Notes: a model not told the origin generated them from the sequence alone. Positions 1 through 15,200 are shown, counted from the stretch's first letter. The stretch is 64,000 bases of DNA from Cyprinodon diabolis (GCA_030533445.1 CM060083.1:30009166-30073165), one strand, 5' to 3'. Program-made: numbers and translations.

Positions 1-39
1 AGCCACTTCTCATTCCTGCACGGTAACTTCTCATGGCAG

Positions 40-215
40 CCATTTCTCCTGCGGACGTGAACTATGAGGAGACCCTAAGCACACTGCGCTTCGCCAGCCG
101 GGCTAAGAACATAATGACCATGCCAATAGTAAATGAAGATGGCAGCACCAAGGTGATAAGAGAGCTGCAGGCTGAGGTCACGAGGCTCCGATCGCTTCTA
201 GCTGAAGCTGCTCAG
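40..215 (+). CDS. Exon: end of kinesin motor domain and neck
   Basis: Encodes the final conserved block of a kinesin motor, [20 protein letters not shown], followed by the neck linker and a short amphipathic helix ([19 protein letters not shown]), as in kinesin-3 proteins. An in-frame TAA at 24-26 means the exon starts after it. The best acceptor is the AG at 38-39, which splits an Ala codon (phase 1). The donor is CTCAG|gtgcg at 216. The ATG at 33 is therefore probably intronic and not a start codon. The exon start is less certain than its end. Confidence 0.87.
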
Positions 216-3200
216 GTGCGTTATTTCTTTAGTTTTTCTTTTATAGGAGAAAAAAAACAAGATAAAATGTAGTGTAAGCCTTTAATTGGTTTTCACCAAA
301 TGTAAAGGTATTTGATGGGGATTGGTGTGCCACTGTGAAGGAAGGGGAAATGAGAAACCAGGTGAGTCAGAGGGAAAGAACAGATTCGGGTAACTATTTA
401 AATATTATAAAGGTTATTTCTGCTGCTTCCACCAGGTTGAACCACTCACCAAAAAGTGGAGCACTAAGTGGAGGGATGCTCAGGATGTTCTGGAGGTACT
501 AAAATTATTGACACTTTAATGTTTTAACTTGAGCATCTGCTTGCAATATGGTGCCATTTTGACTGTGTATGAATGAAATGACAAAGTTTCTTTTTTTTTA
601 ATGTAAGCATCTCTAAATTCATATGTTTTTTTTAGTGATTTGTCTTTCATCCTTAAATCACCCAATTTAAGTCATAATTGAACTAGCAGTCTTGTTAGGC
701 TATTTGAACTTTTATGACTGCTTGTAGTTACAAGCTCTAGCCAGCAGGTGTCACTGTGAGCCCTTTAAATAGTCCTGGCATGCATGGGTCAGTTGGCCAT
801 TCAGTTATTTATTTATTTTTTTTTTACCCCCTTTAAATATCTGGATTTAAATGAAATCCAAGAGAAAACTTTTTGAGCTAATTGTTGGATATTATGTATT
901 TGGGACGTTTGTAAGAGGAGTTTAAAACAAACTGCATGTCTTCCCTTTAGGCAGGGACAGAATGGTATCATCCTCAAAACATCCTAAGGTTTCACAACAC
1001 AGAGCCACTGCCGCCAGCTCTGAATTTACGCTGAACTCTTTTCTTCAGATACATTTTTGCCCAGCTCCTCAACTAACACCAAATGTCACTTTTTGGAACT
1101 AGCTGTATTCAGCCATGTCGCTTGTTACATTATGCATCAAACTGAAGTGTGCCAGCAACTCAGTGAAAAGTAAGACAGACTTCTCCATCAGATTTCAAAC
1201 TGTTATGAAAGTCCTGTTAAAGTTAAAATTGAGCCATCTGAAAACTTTTTAACAGCTTGATTTAGCGTCCTCCTGCTTTTAGAATCAAATATAGGAGAGA
1301 TGGTGAAGTTGATTATGTTGTGCAGACTTGTGCATATGTTTTTTATATATGGATATATGTGTTGGATAATTAGCAGGTGACTTTTAGTGGCTTGACAGTC
1401 CTGACTCATTTGCTGCTTTCTCCTCACCTAATTGAACGATCTTGAAGATTGATACATGGCCCTTTGATTGTAGAATGTCTTGCATATAAATTAAAGTGCT
1501 ATAAATGTTTGCATGATCATGTAGTTTGAACCAGCCTCAAAGAATTAGGATATGCTGTATTTTACTGACAGTGACAGTTTATTATGCATGATTCCGTTTT
1601 ACATCCAGGCAAAAGTGTTGATGACCACTAGACCCAGAGATGTTGCAGGATCTCCAAGTTTAATTGAAGACTTAATAGATTTAATATTTCTTCATATAGA
1701 TTTGCATTCAGGTATTTTCAAAAAATATGTTACCTTCTTTTTGTAAAAAAAAAAAAAAAAAAAGTGATAAGTGCTTAAAATAGGCTCTTATGCACCTTTT
1801 TTAACTTTAAGGTGTTGTATCCAAAAAAAGTCTTAATATCCTCCTGGATATTATCTTTAATTCGTATACAAAATATATGGCTAAGTGCTATCCCATCTTT
1901 AACAAAATCACTAGTGTCACAATTATTTTTGAGCTCAAGAATCATTTTGATTAAACCCTTTAAAGTATATGAAACAAAAGTGGACACAAACACTTAGAAA
2001 TAATCTGTATCTATGTACTTCTAGTTGGTAAGAAATTAACTTTTGGTTTCCCTTTGGCAGGGGCATATGTCCTCACTCAATGCTATTCTTCCTCTACTGC
2101 TACTGGCTATAGGGCTGGATAAAGTCAGGATGTTGGAAATGCTTGAGGAGTCCTACCAAAGACTGATGCACTGGGTTCAAATGTTCCCTATCAATAACAG
2201 TGGTTCCCAACACTATTCTCAGGGACCCCTGTGCTGCATGCTTCATTTGTTTCCATGTTGCATCACAACAGAAAGAATGGATAATTACCAGGTTTCTGCA
2301 GCACTTGATTGCACAGGAAGAGCTCTAGTTTGAATCAAGTGGGCAGAACAGAGATTTATCTACAACATGCAGGGCAGGGGTCCCTGATGAACAGGGCTGG
2401 GAACCATTGATCTTTAATATCCCTTAAAAACCGCTTAGTTGCACGACAGGGAGCGTTAGGAAACCCTTGCAGTATGTTAGCAATTAGTAAAAACATCAAG
2501 GCTTCACAGTATTGCAAAATGTCTGTATAGGTAGCCATCGTAGGTAGACTTCTTTAACAGATGTGCAATGCACACCTTGAGGACTATGTGACAATCAGAA
2601 TGGTCAAAGGGCCCTTATACTTGCTCCATCTTAGTGAAACGTTAAACTAAGTGGTATACTTTTGTCAAAGGATTCTTTACTGCAATGGGAAAAAAACCAT
2701 TAGGCTTTTACATACCTCTGTCAGGGGGTACAATCTTTCATATAAGAGATTATTCTTTGTTTTAAAATATTCCATCTGAGTGTGAATGTTAGGATGTCCT
2801 ATGCTAAGTTTAGTTTTCCATATGAATAGCATAGTCCTAGCTTCAATTTTGTGTAATTCAGGTGAAGCCGTTGTCACAAGTAAAAGGATTTCTGAGCACT
2901 TATGAATAAAGTTGACCAAAAGCATTGTAAACTGAGTTTTGTATTTTGTATTCAAAGCAGATTTGAAATGCAAAGTTATTCAGTGTCAGCTTCCAAAGAT
3001 TGGTTACAGGGTATGTGGCAAAGAGAAAGCAATTAATATGAGAGAGATTTGAGAGCAGCCTCTTACCAGTCAGAGGCAGTAACAGATTGGGAGAACAAAA
3101 CAGAAAGCAAGGAGGGTAAAGTAAAATCATGTTCTACTGCCGGCTTATACATCGGTATATTTGTAATTGAGATACACACATTGCTACATATTAAGGCTGT

Positions 3201-6200
3201 TTTATATTAAGAGTTGCATCTACTTCTTGCAGTGATGCTCTCAGGTCCCTTTGTAATGCAATGTGGGAGGATCCTCCATTTCTGTAAGATAAATGAACCA
3301 AAACCTTTCTTTGATCTTGGTGTTCGTTGCATTTTCAAACAGCTAAAATCAGCACAACTTAAACTTTCAATGCTTTGAGCCTTCCTCTGGTTTATGTCAA
3401 TTTTAACCACAGTGTCAGCAGTTTTACATCATGGTCTTTATAGCATTTCATAATGTTTGCATGTTATTTCACTTTATCAGGATTACTGGTTTTCTCTCAC
3501 GGGAGGTTAGTCTAGCCAATCTTAAATCTGCTCTTAATTTGATTAGAAAATCTGATTGCCTATAAACGGAACATGCCTATAAGCATTTAAATTTAATTTA
3601 GCTGGCCCCAAGTTCAATACAAAGTTTCATTGCACACACTTTAAGTTATTAATAGATTTGTAATACCAATCACTTTTGAAATTTCAGTAGATCTTATCCA
3701 TAGATATGCTGACATCTGGTCAGGGGCATGGCTAGATGTGTGTGTGTGTGGGGGGGGGCTTTGACTTAGACTCATTGGCTACAAAGTAATTTGTTGTTTA
3801 CATGTAAATGTAATTCAACCTGGAAATGAGCAGTTCCTCTATAAACAAGACAGTGGCAGCATTGACTTTGTTAGAGTATTAACCATTAACTTCCAAAAAA
3901 ATAAATAAACCTAATATACTTTAAATTAATATATTGACATTATAGATGAAAAATGTAGAATTAATCCTTTTTTCAGGATTATTCTTGTGTGTGATTTGGA
4001 GTCACATGTGGTTGAAGTTTGAGAGGAGTAAAAACTAAAACTTTCTAAATGTATGTATTAATGTACATGTATATTAATTTTATGTAGTTGTTAACATACA
4101 TGTGTATACAATAGCATTAGGTGAGCATCTCGCAAAGATTGGCATGTTGGACAACCCATTCATGATTGAACCGGAACTTAAAACTGAAAGATTGTCTGCT
4201 ATATCTTAATTAAGACAGCATATGTGCGTATATGTCTATCAAGGGCTTTAGAAGAATCTAGTTTTTCTTCAGTGATTTCATTGGAAATATAAATTTTCCT
4301 GTAGGTACATTGTAATCAGTGCAGATTGACCCTGAAATCGTTCAACACGTTTTTTGCCACCCCTCAGTGCACTCTGCCCCTTCCTGGCCACGTCTCTGCT
4401 TTTGGCAGATAGTATTTCATATTGTTGTTATCCTTATCTTACAAGACCATATCTGTAATAATTTGAACGGGCCTGGAAAATGGGAATATTTATGCAACAA
4501 AAGATTGCCGGTATTTTTATCATAGCTTTGCTCACCTGTGGAAAATGTTTATTAAAATATAAGTTATTATAAATATAGATTTTATTGGACACAATATGAA
4601 AAGGTACTAACGGGCAGTGGTAACAGAACATTTTCTTCCTTATAATATAAGAAATATTTATGTAACTGACAACCTACAGGGTAATTCTTAGACCAGAGCA
4701 ACTCCTCTTTGCTCATGAAAATGCTATGCAGCTAAAAGCTTAGTTGAACCCACTGCCAAGACCCTATTCACACAAAGTCTTTGCGTTCAACAACATATTA
4801 CAGACTGGGGTTTACAGTCTTTCAAAACTTGCATCTTTAACTTTAGATGTACATGCAGTTAGCTTTAGATATTGATTTGTGGTTTTGTTTTCTTTAATCT
4901 GTAAATATTTAAACAGTTTAAACATAATATTAAAAGCTTAAATTTCTTTCTGTACATTGTGAAATGTAATTACTAAGCTGGAGTACAAAATAATTTATGC
5001 TCATAGTTTTGGTGCAGCTGCAGAAACATCCTGGCCAAAGAAATCCCAGAAATGCTTTCCTCCATTTTTGTCCCAACTTTAATTACATGCTGGTGGCTGG
5101 ATTGAAATTTCAAGCTAATTTCACAGCAGTTTATTTTACCATCAGGCGCACAGGTTTCTGGTTGAAATTCTGCTCTTGCATGTTACAAACTAATGAAAAG
5201 GAGCATGAAAAAGGAACGACTGTTAACAAGGTGGCAGTTCTTTAACACAAGTATATAATCAATCACTGCAAGCAAAAGACCTAGTCACTTTGAAAGCTGG
5301 TCACGTAATTGCTCTCTCTTTTATGTAGAAGCCCTTTTAACATTTATAAAGACAAGCAATCTGGGATATTAATACAATTCGTTTTAGGAAATTAACCTTT
5401 TGTGACACAGCAATTTAAGCATGAAGGTGTTTCCATTGTTCAGGATTCTGTATTATTTTGTTCTCTTGGCAGATTGTTCTACTTGATAAAGTTAATAGTC
5501 AGGAGATTTAGCCAGCTTAGTGCTGTGCTGTTTTGAAATGCACTTTGCAGTTCCAAAAGGTCGAAAAAGAATTCAATTAAAATTCTAGCCAAATGCAAAA
5601 TGATGGCTTTTGATAGGAGCCTAAGAGCTCAGTCTGGCTGCTGGTCCAGGCCATCTTTAATTACAGTATGCTCACCAGCTGCTTCAGTCTGAAAGCAAAA
5701 ATATTTCCATTTTATTTTGATCATGCAACTTTTACTATATTGGTAAACCATTGTTTTTTAGAATGAATTTTGGTAGATATCTGTTCCTTGGGTCTAAAGG
5801 AAAATGACATACTGCATTAAACTGCCAGGCTGCTCTACACCTCTAATGAAGGCTGTGAAAAATCCCTTTTAATTAAGTACAAGGGGCTGTGGTCGATGCC
5901 TCTCCCTCTTCATTAGAAAAAAGGATTTCTCCCGTCTCACAACTGCCAATGGATGAGGAGGTGCTGGTGGTTGGCACGTCTCTCTCTTTACAGTCTAATC
6001 TATAGAACAGAGTGGGTGGGGGGAGGTTAAAGGGAGGGAAGATCAGTTTATGCAAAGCATATTCTCTGTATTGGATGAAATTATTTTGCTCGGCCTCTCG
6101 AAGTGTCTTTTATTGTGATCCAAAATGATGTGAGGCGTTTCTCCATCAGCTAAATCTGTACTACTTCTGATCCCAGCCCTTGTACATTGGAAGACTTTTG

Positions 6201-9200
6201 ACTGAAGATCAGCAATTGCTCTTTGGAGGTTATCTTTCCCTAAACACTTGCTTGGAGACTTCTCTCTTCATTATAGCTTGAATTGTTTAAGCCTTCACTT
6301 CACGTCAGGGTTAACCATTTTGCCTGATTCCAAATTCAACTGCTTAAGTCTTCGGTCTAAAACATAGTAGGTCTTTTGTAGTTGGGGGGGGGATTTAAAA
6401 ATTAATGCGGCCCTTTTTCAACTACATGATTTGTAACTTGTGCATCCCGTTTTCACAGCAACAATAGCTGAAGGCAAATATTTAGTCCAAGCAGATTAGA
6501 TGGTTTTAGTTTTGTTCTCTCCAGAAAACTTTAGAGGAATTGAAACGGTCAATGTCATAAGTGCTGTCTGGTGAGGAAATGCTAAAAATAATGAGACATT
6601 GTTTGAAAAATACTTTGTAAATCTGAAATGTTTGGCAAATTATGTTGAACTGTGATCTAATTGACTGATTTATTTGCCATTTAAAATGGCTCTTTTATCC
6701 TTTGTTCAAAACAGAACTAGGTTGGATTAGTAAAAGTTTAAAATGAAACTGCAGTGAAACCTTTACAGCTTCTATCTTGGTAGTGCTTGATCTCAGGGCT
6801 GCAGTTGGTCATAACATACAGAGACAGACAGTAGGTTTTGCCTGATACTGTGCTTAACTGATTCATATCATGGTTCATCCTCTAGGAGGCCTTTGACATT
6901 GGCAATCATAAATCCTGACAAAAAAATATGACTTGGTCCTCTACTTAAAACTTTGAGTGTTAAAGCATCTCTTACCACCCACATGTTGATGAGAACTTTA
7001 TATAGTAGTGATCACATTATCCAAGTGAGTTACCAAGTAATCTAACCTCCTGAGGGTTTTTGTTCCCAAATGCATGCAACTTAGGTTATATTTGGATTCT
7101 TTCTGTATAATGCATAATGCATTTGAGCTTTAATTATTCACATTTCTGGCAGATTTTGATTTTGGACTTTATAGCAATCTTGAAGATTTATGGTTTAATT
7201 GTAAATTATCTTTTATCTTAGTGTTTTGTTCTTTCATGTAGCTTTTTCTTAACCTTGGTAGCAAAGATAACTGACATTGATAGCGAATTTAAGGTTTTAA
7301 AAATCGAAGTACAACCCTTTTAACCCTTACAACCATTTGAATTGTGCTTTGTGATTGAAGGTTAAACACGCCCCACCTTTCCTTGTAATCAAAACTATTA
7401 CTGTTTTTCAAAATTTCTTTCTGTTCTTTATCATACAATAACATTCTTTTTGCTTTAATGGATTTATTTTTTCAGTAACAGAATACAACAAAATGACATG
7501 AAAAATGAATAAAGCCAAAGTTTGTTGCTATAGTTTGAAGCTGACTTACTTTCTATATGGTATTTTAACAGTAACATGCAGCATCCAAAGCAATGTACCA
7601 ATAAAGGCAATAGAGCATGGTGTATAACCTGTGTGTGAGGACAGGCTGCGGAATTGTGTCGGTCTCACTCACTGAACACAATATACAGTTTGACTTTCGG
7701 CGCCATAATCTGAATGATTTATGTCATCTCTTTTGCCGTTAGCCTCTCTTCTGCTTCATGGTGACACATGGCTGGAACCCTGATATTCTGCTTGGCCTTC
7801 AGGCGACGAAGAGCAGTCATAAAAAATTCTGTTTTCTGCCAGTTGCCATTAAATGTCTGTCAGCGTTTTTATTGTGTAACATTTCAGCTAAAGGCTACTG
7901 AATGGATTTGTTTTTCTTTGGGTGTGTTCCCACAGGAGAAAAGTGTGGCTCTGAGAAAAGAGGGGAGTGGGGTCATCTTGGACTGCCAGTTACCTCATCT
8001 GATAGGCATCAACGAAGACCTGCTCACCACAGGAATCATCCTCTATTATTTGAATGTGAATAGATTCCACTTTTTTTTTTTTTTTTAAAGAAAACTATTT
8101 CAAGAGGCTATACAAATACTGAGGCGAATAAAGGGAACATGTAAACGACACAATGACTTCAATTAACTCAAACCTCTGTGAAATTAAACTGTCCACATGG
8201 GAAGCAACAGTAATTGACAATCAATTTCTCATGCTGTTGTGCAAATGCAATAGACAAAGTGTGTAAATTATTGGCAATTAGCATTAGTAAGTAACTAATG
8301 ATGGTTCTTTAGGGCATGACCTCAGACCACTTCTCAATACCTATGCTTTCTGGCTGATGTTCCAGGCACTGTTGTTGGTGGTGCTTTCACACAAAGTGGC
8401 TCAGGTTGTGCAGCTGATCCAGGATGGTACATCAAGCTGTGGCAAGATTTACTGCCTGTCAGCATAGACTGCAAGAACAGGATAAGCACTGCCAGAGCCC
8501 TGCAAATTGACCTCCGGCCTGCCACAGTTGTGCATGTCTGCACAGACTGTTAGAAACCGACTCCAAGAGGATGGTATGAGAGCCTGACGTCCACAGATTA
8601 GGGTTGTGCTCACAGCCCAACACCATGCAGGACACTTGGCATTTGCCAGACAACACCAGGATTGGCAAATTCACCACTAGTGCCCTGTGCTCCTCACAGA
8701 CGAAGGCAGGTTCACACTGAGCACAAGTGTCAGACATGAGAGTTCCGAGACACCATGGAGAGCGATTTGCTGCCTGGAACATCCTTAAGGATGACTGGTT
8801 CGGCAGTGGGTCATTAATTGTATGGGGTGGCATTTCTTTGGAGGGCTGCACAGCCGTCCATGTGCTCCCCAGAGGTAGCATGACTGCCATTGGGTACAAG
8901 GATGAGATCCTGAGTCTCCTTGTAAGACCATATGCTCTGGTGGTTGGCCCTGAGTTTCTCCCAATGCAGGACACTGCTAGACCTCATGTGGCTGGAGTTT
9001 GTCAGCAGTTCCTCCAAGATGAAGGCATTGAAGGTATGGACTGGCCCACCCGTTCCCCAGACCTGAATCTGAATGAGCGCATCTGTGATATGTCTCGATC
9101 CATCCTCCGTCATGTTGCACCACAGACTGTTCAGGAGTTAGCGGATGCTTTATTCAAGTACTGGGAGAAGAACCCTCAGGAAACCATCTAGCATCTCACC

Positions 9201-12200
9201 AGGAGCATGCACATGCATTGCAGAGAGATCATACAGGCAGGTGGAGGCCACACACAATACTGAGCCTCATTTTGACCGGTTTTAAAGACATTACATCAAT
9301 GTTGGATCAGCATTTACTGTAGTTTCCACTTTGTGTGTCAATCCAAATCCAAGCCTCCATTGGTTAATGCATTTGATTTCCATTGATGGCTCTTGTGATT
9401 TTTGTTGTTGGCACATTATACAAGTATCATCTTGTTACTCTATAGGAAGGCAGAACCTTGATTGGAAGTGATGAAGCCCTATGCAGTCAGGGTATCGGTG
9501 AGTGAAAGCCCCCATACTAAAATTGCTTTGCCATATTTTTTGCTGCTGTAGCATCAACGCTTTCTAAAACTGTCTTCTAGTGCTTTCTGGACCTGAACTC
9601 CTTCGTGAACATTGCCTGCTTGAGAACTGTGCTGGGATTGTTACTCTGCTCCCTCAGGATGGCGCACTGTGTTCAGTTAACGGCTCTGTGGTCACACATC
9701 CCTGCCAGCTGAATCAGGGTAAGCATTTGTGCTAAACCTAATTTTCCTCCTGATATTCTTGCATAAATATGAGGAGTGGAGGGGGCAAATAACGACTATA
9801 ATAATGAAGATTTCTCTCCCAAATTTGCAATTATTTGGCTTGTTGCAGTCACTAACCCTTTTATCTGTTTTGAGTGTGGTGAAATGACATCACTGGATCT
9901 CATCTGCAAATGAAATCCACTTTGTGTCGCTGGCTTCCCCATGGAAACACACTTAAGGCATGAGTGGATTGTGAACACTGCTCTTCACAGGGCAGATGCC
10001 ATTTCTCTTACTAAACATTTTGGAGGGCGAGGGGCCCTGGACAAAGCTCTAGACAAAGCCTGAAGCCCTCAATTTAATTGGCAGATGGAGTTGATAGGGC
10101 CAACAGGTTTTGAAGTGGGCCAGAGCATTAACCTTTCAAAGGATAGAGGAGAGTCTAGTTAAAACTCTGCACCCCCCCATCCCTTGCCTCTGTTTGTCAA
10201 GGCTGGGAGCTTGAACTGCTTCCTGACTCTTCAACAATATTGCTTTGGTTTTCATGAGATAAAAGCTGCACACTGAACCAGCCAGTGTGTAGCCTGGCTA
10301 TAGTATTCTATTCTTTTTTTTTTGTAACCTTTTCAATTTATCCAATATTCCTTTCAGAAATGGCTGCATCTAAAGCCATTTTCTTGAACAAATGATAGTA
10401 ATTTTCTGTCCAGCGGCAGCTGGAATCTATCACAGGCTGTTCTCAGGTGCTTTGTCAATCGTCAGAAGTCATTAGTAGTTGCAGGATTTGCTGTACAGAG
10501 AGTAGTGGAGGAGGAAGAAACCTAGTGAAAATCTGTGGATATGGCTGTATGAATGCAGCTCTGATATATAAAGCCTTATATCACCTAAATTCTTCCAAGT
10601 TACAATACTTGGAGGCTTCCATGGATCCTTTCTGCTGATAAATTATAGGCCTACTGTTGGCTAAGGCCACTGTCGATCACGTGATGGGATTATGTTCCTC
10701 ATTGCAACAGATTCATTTTCTTCAGTAACAAATCCAGTTGAGGGAAAAACTCCAATACCAAATAAGTTCTCAAACTTTGGTGTGTAGATAAGTTTCTGTA
10801 ACAGTCATTGAAAGCTTTCTCCTGGGCCTTCTCTCTGCTGTTTTATGCATAATGAATACTGCAGATGGAGCCCTTTCATTTCCATTTAGGGAAATCATAT
10901 TAGCAGTGCTTAATCCAGCTTTTAGAGATGCATTCATAATGAATTACAAAATTCAAGATCACAAGTCCAGGCTATGATTGATTCCAGCTGCTTTTAGACT
11001 ATAATTTTGTATTCTTTTGACTTTTCACGCTTTACTTATTTGGTTCCCTTTAGGTGCAATTATACAGCTAGGAAGAGGACCCATACTGCGGTTTAACCAC
11101 TCAGCTGAAGCCTCACAGCTGAAAAAGAAACAGCAGGTACAGTCAGTACCCCAAACACCCACAAATAAGGCCAAGCTGCTTTCTGTATTACTCATTTCTG
11201 TCAGTCTTTCAGAGAAATTGATGTGTAATCTTTGTTTTCTAATCTTAATTTATATAAAGAAAGTAGACATTTGCGCTGTTGCCATAACTACTAGTTGAAA
11301 GCCTGCCACCTACAGTAGAGTTAATAGTGTTGACACTGTTAACTCTTCATGAGAAGCTACAGTGCCATCCATGTGGCTTTCTGTCATCTTCCTAGTTTCA
11401 ACTTTGTTTTTATTACCTTGCAACAATGCAATTACAATATATGCTACTGCAGAACGGATTTTGCTTGTTACAAAATGTTTGTTTACAAATATAAGGGCCC
11501 ATGTTCAAAAATTCCTTAGTCGACTGTTTTCCCCCTTAGGTACTGTTTTGGTTTTTTGGGCATACACACAAAGAAGCTGGATGCTTATCTGTTGGGGCAG
11601 TTTTGCACTATTGAAAAGATTCCTCCAAATCAATTTCCATAGCATTTGTTTCTTTTGGTCTTGTCATGAAAAACAAAAAAAAAAGAAGTTACACCTTTTT
11701 TTTTCTAATTTAGGCCACAAGACCAAAAATCAATTACCATAAACGTTTTTGAATTTTGGCAAACTGTAACCTTATTAACTTTTTTAATGTCTATGAATCA
11801 CAAGATAAAAATAAAGGGTCCTATATTTTAAAATGCACATGGAGGAACTCCTACAATATTTTGACATTTTTCTAAATGTTATATAATTCAGATTGATGAT
11901 ATAGAGTATATACCAAAAGCAAGGCGTTGTATAATTTAATTCCACCATAGACAGTTGTCAGTTATTTCAAACTGTGGGACAGGTTTTTATTCTAGTTGTC
12001 TCTTGTCTTTCACCTGCAGAGTGGATTGCTGTCTGCCTCCTCCTCGTCTTTGACTGACTCCTCCAAATCAGCAGAGAATCTATCCAAGGCAAAACTGCAA
12101 ATCTCAGGGTAAAACATGCAGTGCACTGGCATCCTGTAAAACTCTTCACTTTGCCCCCCCTCAGTCTGCACAATACCTACTCACTGAGCAGTGTTCATCA

Positions 12201-15200
12201 GGTATGTGCATCAAATCAGAACCATAAATCAAGGCGGTATTATTCTAACAGGAAGGGGGGGACATGCAAAAGGTCTTTGTTCAATGCTTCATGCTGAGCA
12301 AGGGTCATCAACCGAGAGCAAGTTCAAGGCTTGCATTTGGTTCAGTATTGAACAGCACAATGTGATATTTTACAGAATCGACACAGAGCACCAAAATACA
12401 GTATCTTTGCATTTGACTATGGACACTTTTAGTTGTCAAGACTTTTAGACGTCTCAAAATGTCTTATAGTGACAAAAATTGAATTTTTACCTTATTATTC
12501 ATGAAGTATGTATGTTCTTTTTTGGGTAATTTCAGTCCAATCTCCTATAGCTACCCTTTAAGCCCCCCCATCCCTATTGAACTGAAATAACTTTCCTATC
12601 AAAATGTCTGACTGATCTGAACCAGTTTTATGAATATATCTGCCATAAATGCATAAAATCAAACCTGAAAACCTGGAAGCTTTTTAAAATGTCAAAGGTT
12701 TTCAGTGTTTTGATAAAGGGTTTGTAATGCAGTCCTGTGGTTTAAACAGAAGAAGCAGTGTGTGTTTTGAAAATTGTGATTTTCTTTGAAAATTTAAAAA
12801 GCTTTTTAAATTCTTTCTTAAGCATTCTCTACTTTAAATATTTACATACCAAACATTTCAAATAACAAAATTGACCGCTGTCAAGGTTTATTTTTGCTGT
12901 ACGATAATGAGCCAATATCTAGAGCCCAGGCTGCAGATTTTATAGGGTCTATATCATGTAAAATTAATTTATGAGCATTTTTTTGCTATGTTAGGTTATT
13001 CTTTCATCGAAATCATGCCCATAGTGGTATTTTCCTTAAAATATGAATGTCTCTGTAATCCTTGTGGGTTCTGCTTTCCCTGTGCTGAGAAAATTAGTTG
13101 CTCTCACCTTTAGTTTTTTGCTCTGTTATTATCTGCCCCCTCCAGAAGGTGCCCACCTCCCTGCCTAGTAAACAATAGGCCCACTTAATCCAGTCAGTCA
13201 GAACTGACGTGAGACAGAGTAGTCCAGCCTTTTTAAAGAACAGCCAAACTACCAGAAGTTGCGTGACTCTGTCCTGAAGGGGCTTTTAGGTAATTTTATT
13301 GAAATGGATGGGGTTTACACCAGAAGAGACTAATGTTGTAGTGAAGGAAATTGTTTTTCTTCTAGGTTGGGGCAACAAGCCACCAGAAAACAACTCTTTT
13401 GAAAGCATAAAAGCATGATTATAGAACCTTTAAATAAACGTATCAAATAGTTGGTAATTTCATCACAATTTTCATGTTAGAAAAAACAATGTTTAGTTTA
13501 TCAAATGTCAAATGGTATGGATCTTTCTTTTATGGACCTCTGCAAAGTATCCTGCTTTCCCTTTTGACATGAAGCATTTATTCATAAAATATCAGCCTCA
13601 AAACCAAGGTAGTTTTTATTTAGAAACTTAGAATTCTATGTTCATTTTCGAACACAAGTACCATCACAAATACAAGCTGAAACTTGCCGGATTGCAACAT
13701 TTAAGATAACTGATCTCTGTCTATGATAGTTTGCTAACTTCCTGTTCATTACAACAAAGTGTGACTTAAGTGTCTGATAACAATACTCTTTATATCATCT
13801 GATTAATTCACTCTAATTTATGGAAACCTGCCTTCTTCACATTCTTTTTTCCCCTCTACACTTTAAAAGTTCACTCAAAATTTTCATGACATTTATATGG
13901 AAACATGGCTACAAGTAAACCCTGCACTGGATGCAACCAAATGCAGAGCTTAGTAGTTTTAGGAGGCAGCTGAATCAGTCCTTGAAGCTGTGGATGATTT
14001 GATAAATGGTTGATATGGGTGCACTCTTTCTAGCAGATGTCCTTTTTCCTTGGATGCAAAGATAATTTAAATAAGGCTCACTTTCAAACCACTTCCTTTC
14101 AAAAGCATCAATTCTTTTTCCCCACATCCACGAACTTCTTGTAAATTTTCATTAACATTGCCATTGATTTTAGCTTTTTGTCTGATTGCTCTTAAAAGCC
14201 ACATTGAAGATATGGCCAGTTCAGGAGAATGTGCCACTTCAAAACTTAAGCAGTAATGTTTTTTCACAGGCATCATTTGATAGTTTATACAAATTTGTCA
14301 CTGTAGTTGTTTTAGGTTTGTTTGTTCTTCTCAAAGCATTTGACTCCTTTGCCAATCCGTATCGATCCTCAGGTCTTAGTCTTGATGAAATGATAAATGG
14401 AAACATACAGATAAAAAGCCCCATTAAAAAATGCGATCCAACCTTTTGATGTAATTATATGAAGTAGCCTGACAGTTTGAATACCCTGAGATGTAAATTT
14501 GATCTTAGAATACTTATGCTTTATAGGGTTTCCTTTGTACATCATTTAAAAAAAAGGATCATTTTATTTTTACAGTGCATTACGTCCCTTGAGCTTTGAT
14601 TAAAAACTGTCAATAACACATTTTAATGTTGGATCTGAATAGTACATGAGTTTGGGTTAATTGTATCACTAGCTGCAGCCGTATTTTCTATTCATATCAG
14701 TGGTATTCTGTGACATCTTTATGCCATGGCCTTGTGCGACAGTTCCTTGATCTGCCACTGTTCAGCGAATTAGTGTCCCCAATACTCTCGTCAGTGATTC
14801 ACCACTGCCTGAGGTAGTGAGCAATTTGAATCCCCTTCCCTGGCCTTTCTTGATCTGCTAAACCTGATGTTTTACAGCACATGAAGCAGTTTGATGTGTA
14901 ATTTCCTTTACACTGCATCAACCTCCACTAGAACCGTGAACCTTCTGCTGGTTTGATTAATAAAGCTTTCACTCAGACACCTGGAGTTCTTTTACCCCTC
15001 GGTTAGATTTAGATCTAAATGGTTAATCATCTCAATGTTGGTTACTGCAAGGCAGCCATTATGGTGGTTTGCAAAAGTATTCACACTCCTTAAAATGCTT
15101 TTACCACAGCTACAAAATATGTTGAATTTAATGTTGTGGACCACTTAGTGGCGCTTGTTCATGAAGTCTAAGAAAGTTAAAATCATTTTCTTACAACTAC

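Larger units (their letters stand above)
496..7935 (+). other. Long intron (7.4 kb), mostly unique sequence
   Basis: Lies between the linker exon and the first FHA exon. It contains one hAT-type short element (2198-2409), an A-run near 1746-1763, and a short (TG)n followed by a G-run at 3737-3758. The rest is AT-rich and apparently single copy. No reading frame in it looks coding. Stretches of more balanced composition, such as about 5,600-6,100, could be conserved non-coding sequence, but this cannot be shown from one genome. Confidence 0.6.

Noticed and set aside
33..272. Short kinesin-like frame starting with ATG at 33
   Set aside because: It is an internal exon: TAA lies just upstream in frame, and after the donor at 216 the frame runs into intron sequence.
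1775..1997. Overlapping frames on both strands in the long intron
   Set aside because: Chance open stretches in AT-rich sequence beside an A-run; no motif.
11362..11742. 126-codon frame as an extra exon
   Set aside because: Hydrophobic and AT-driven composition, no acceptor/donor in agreement with the neighbouring phases, and not needed for frame continuity.
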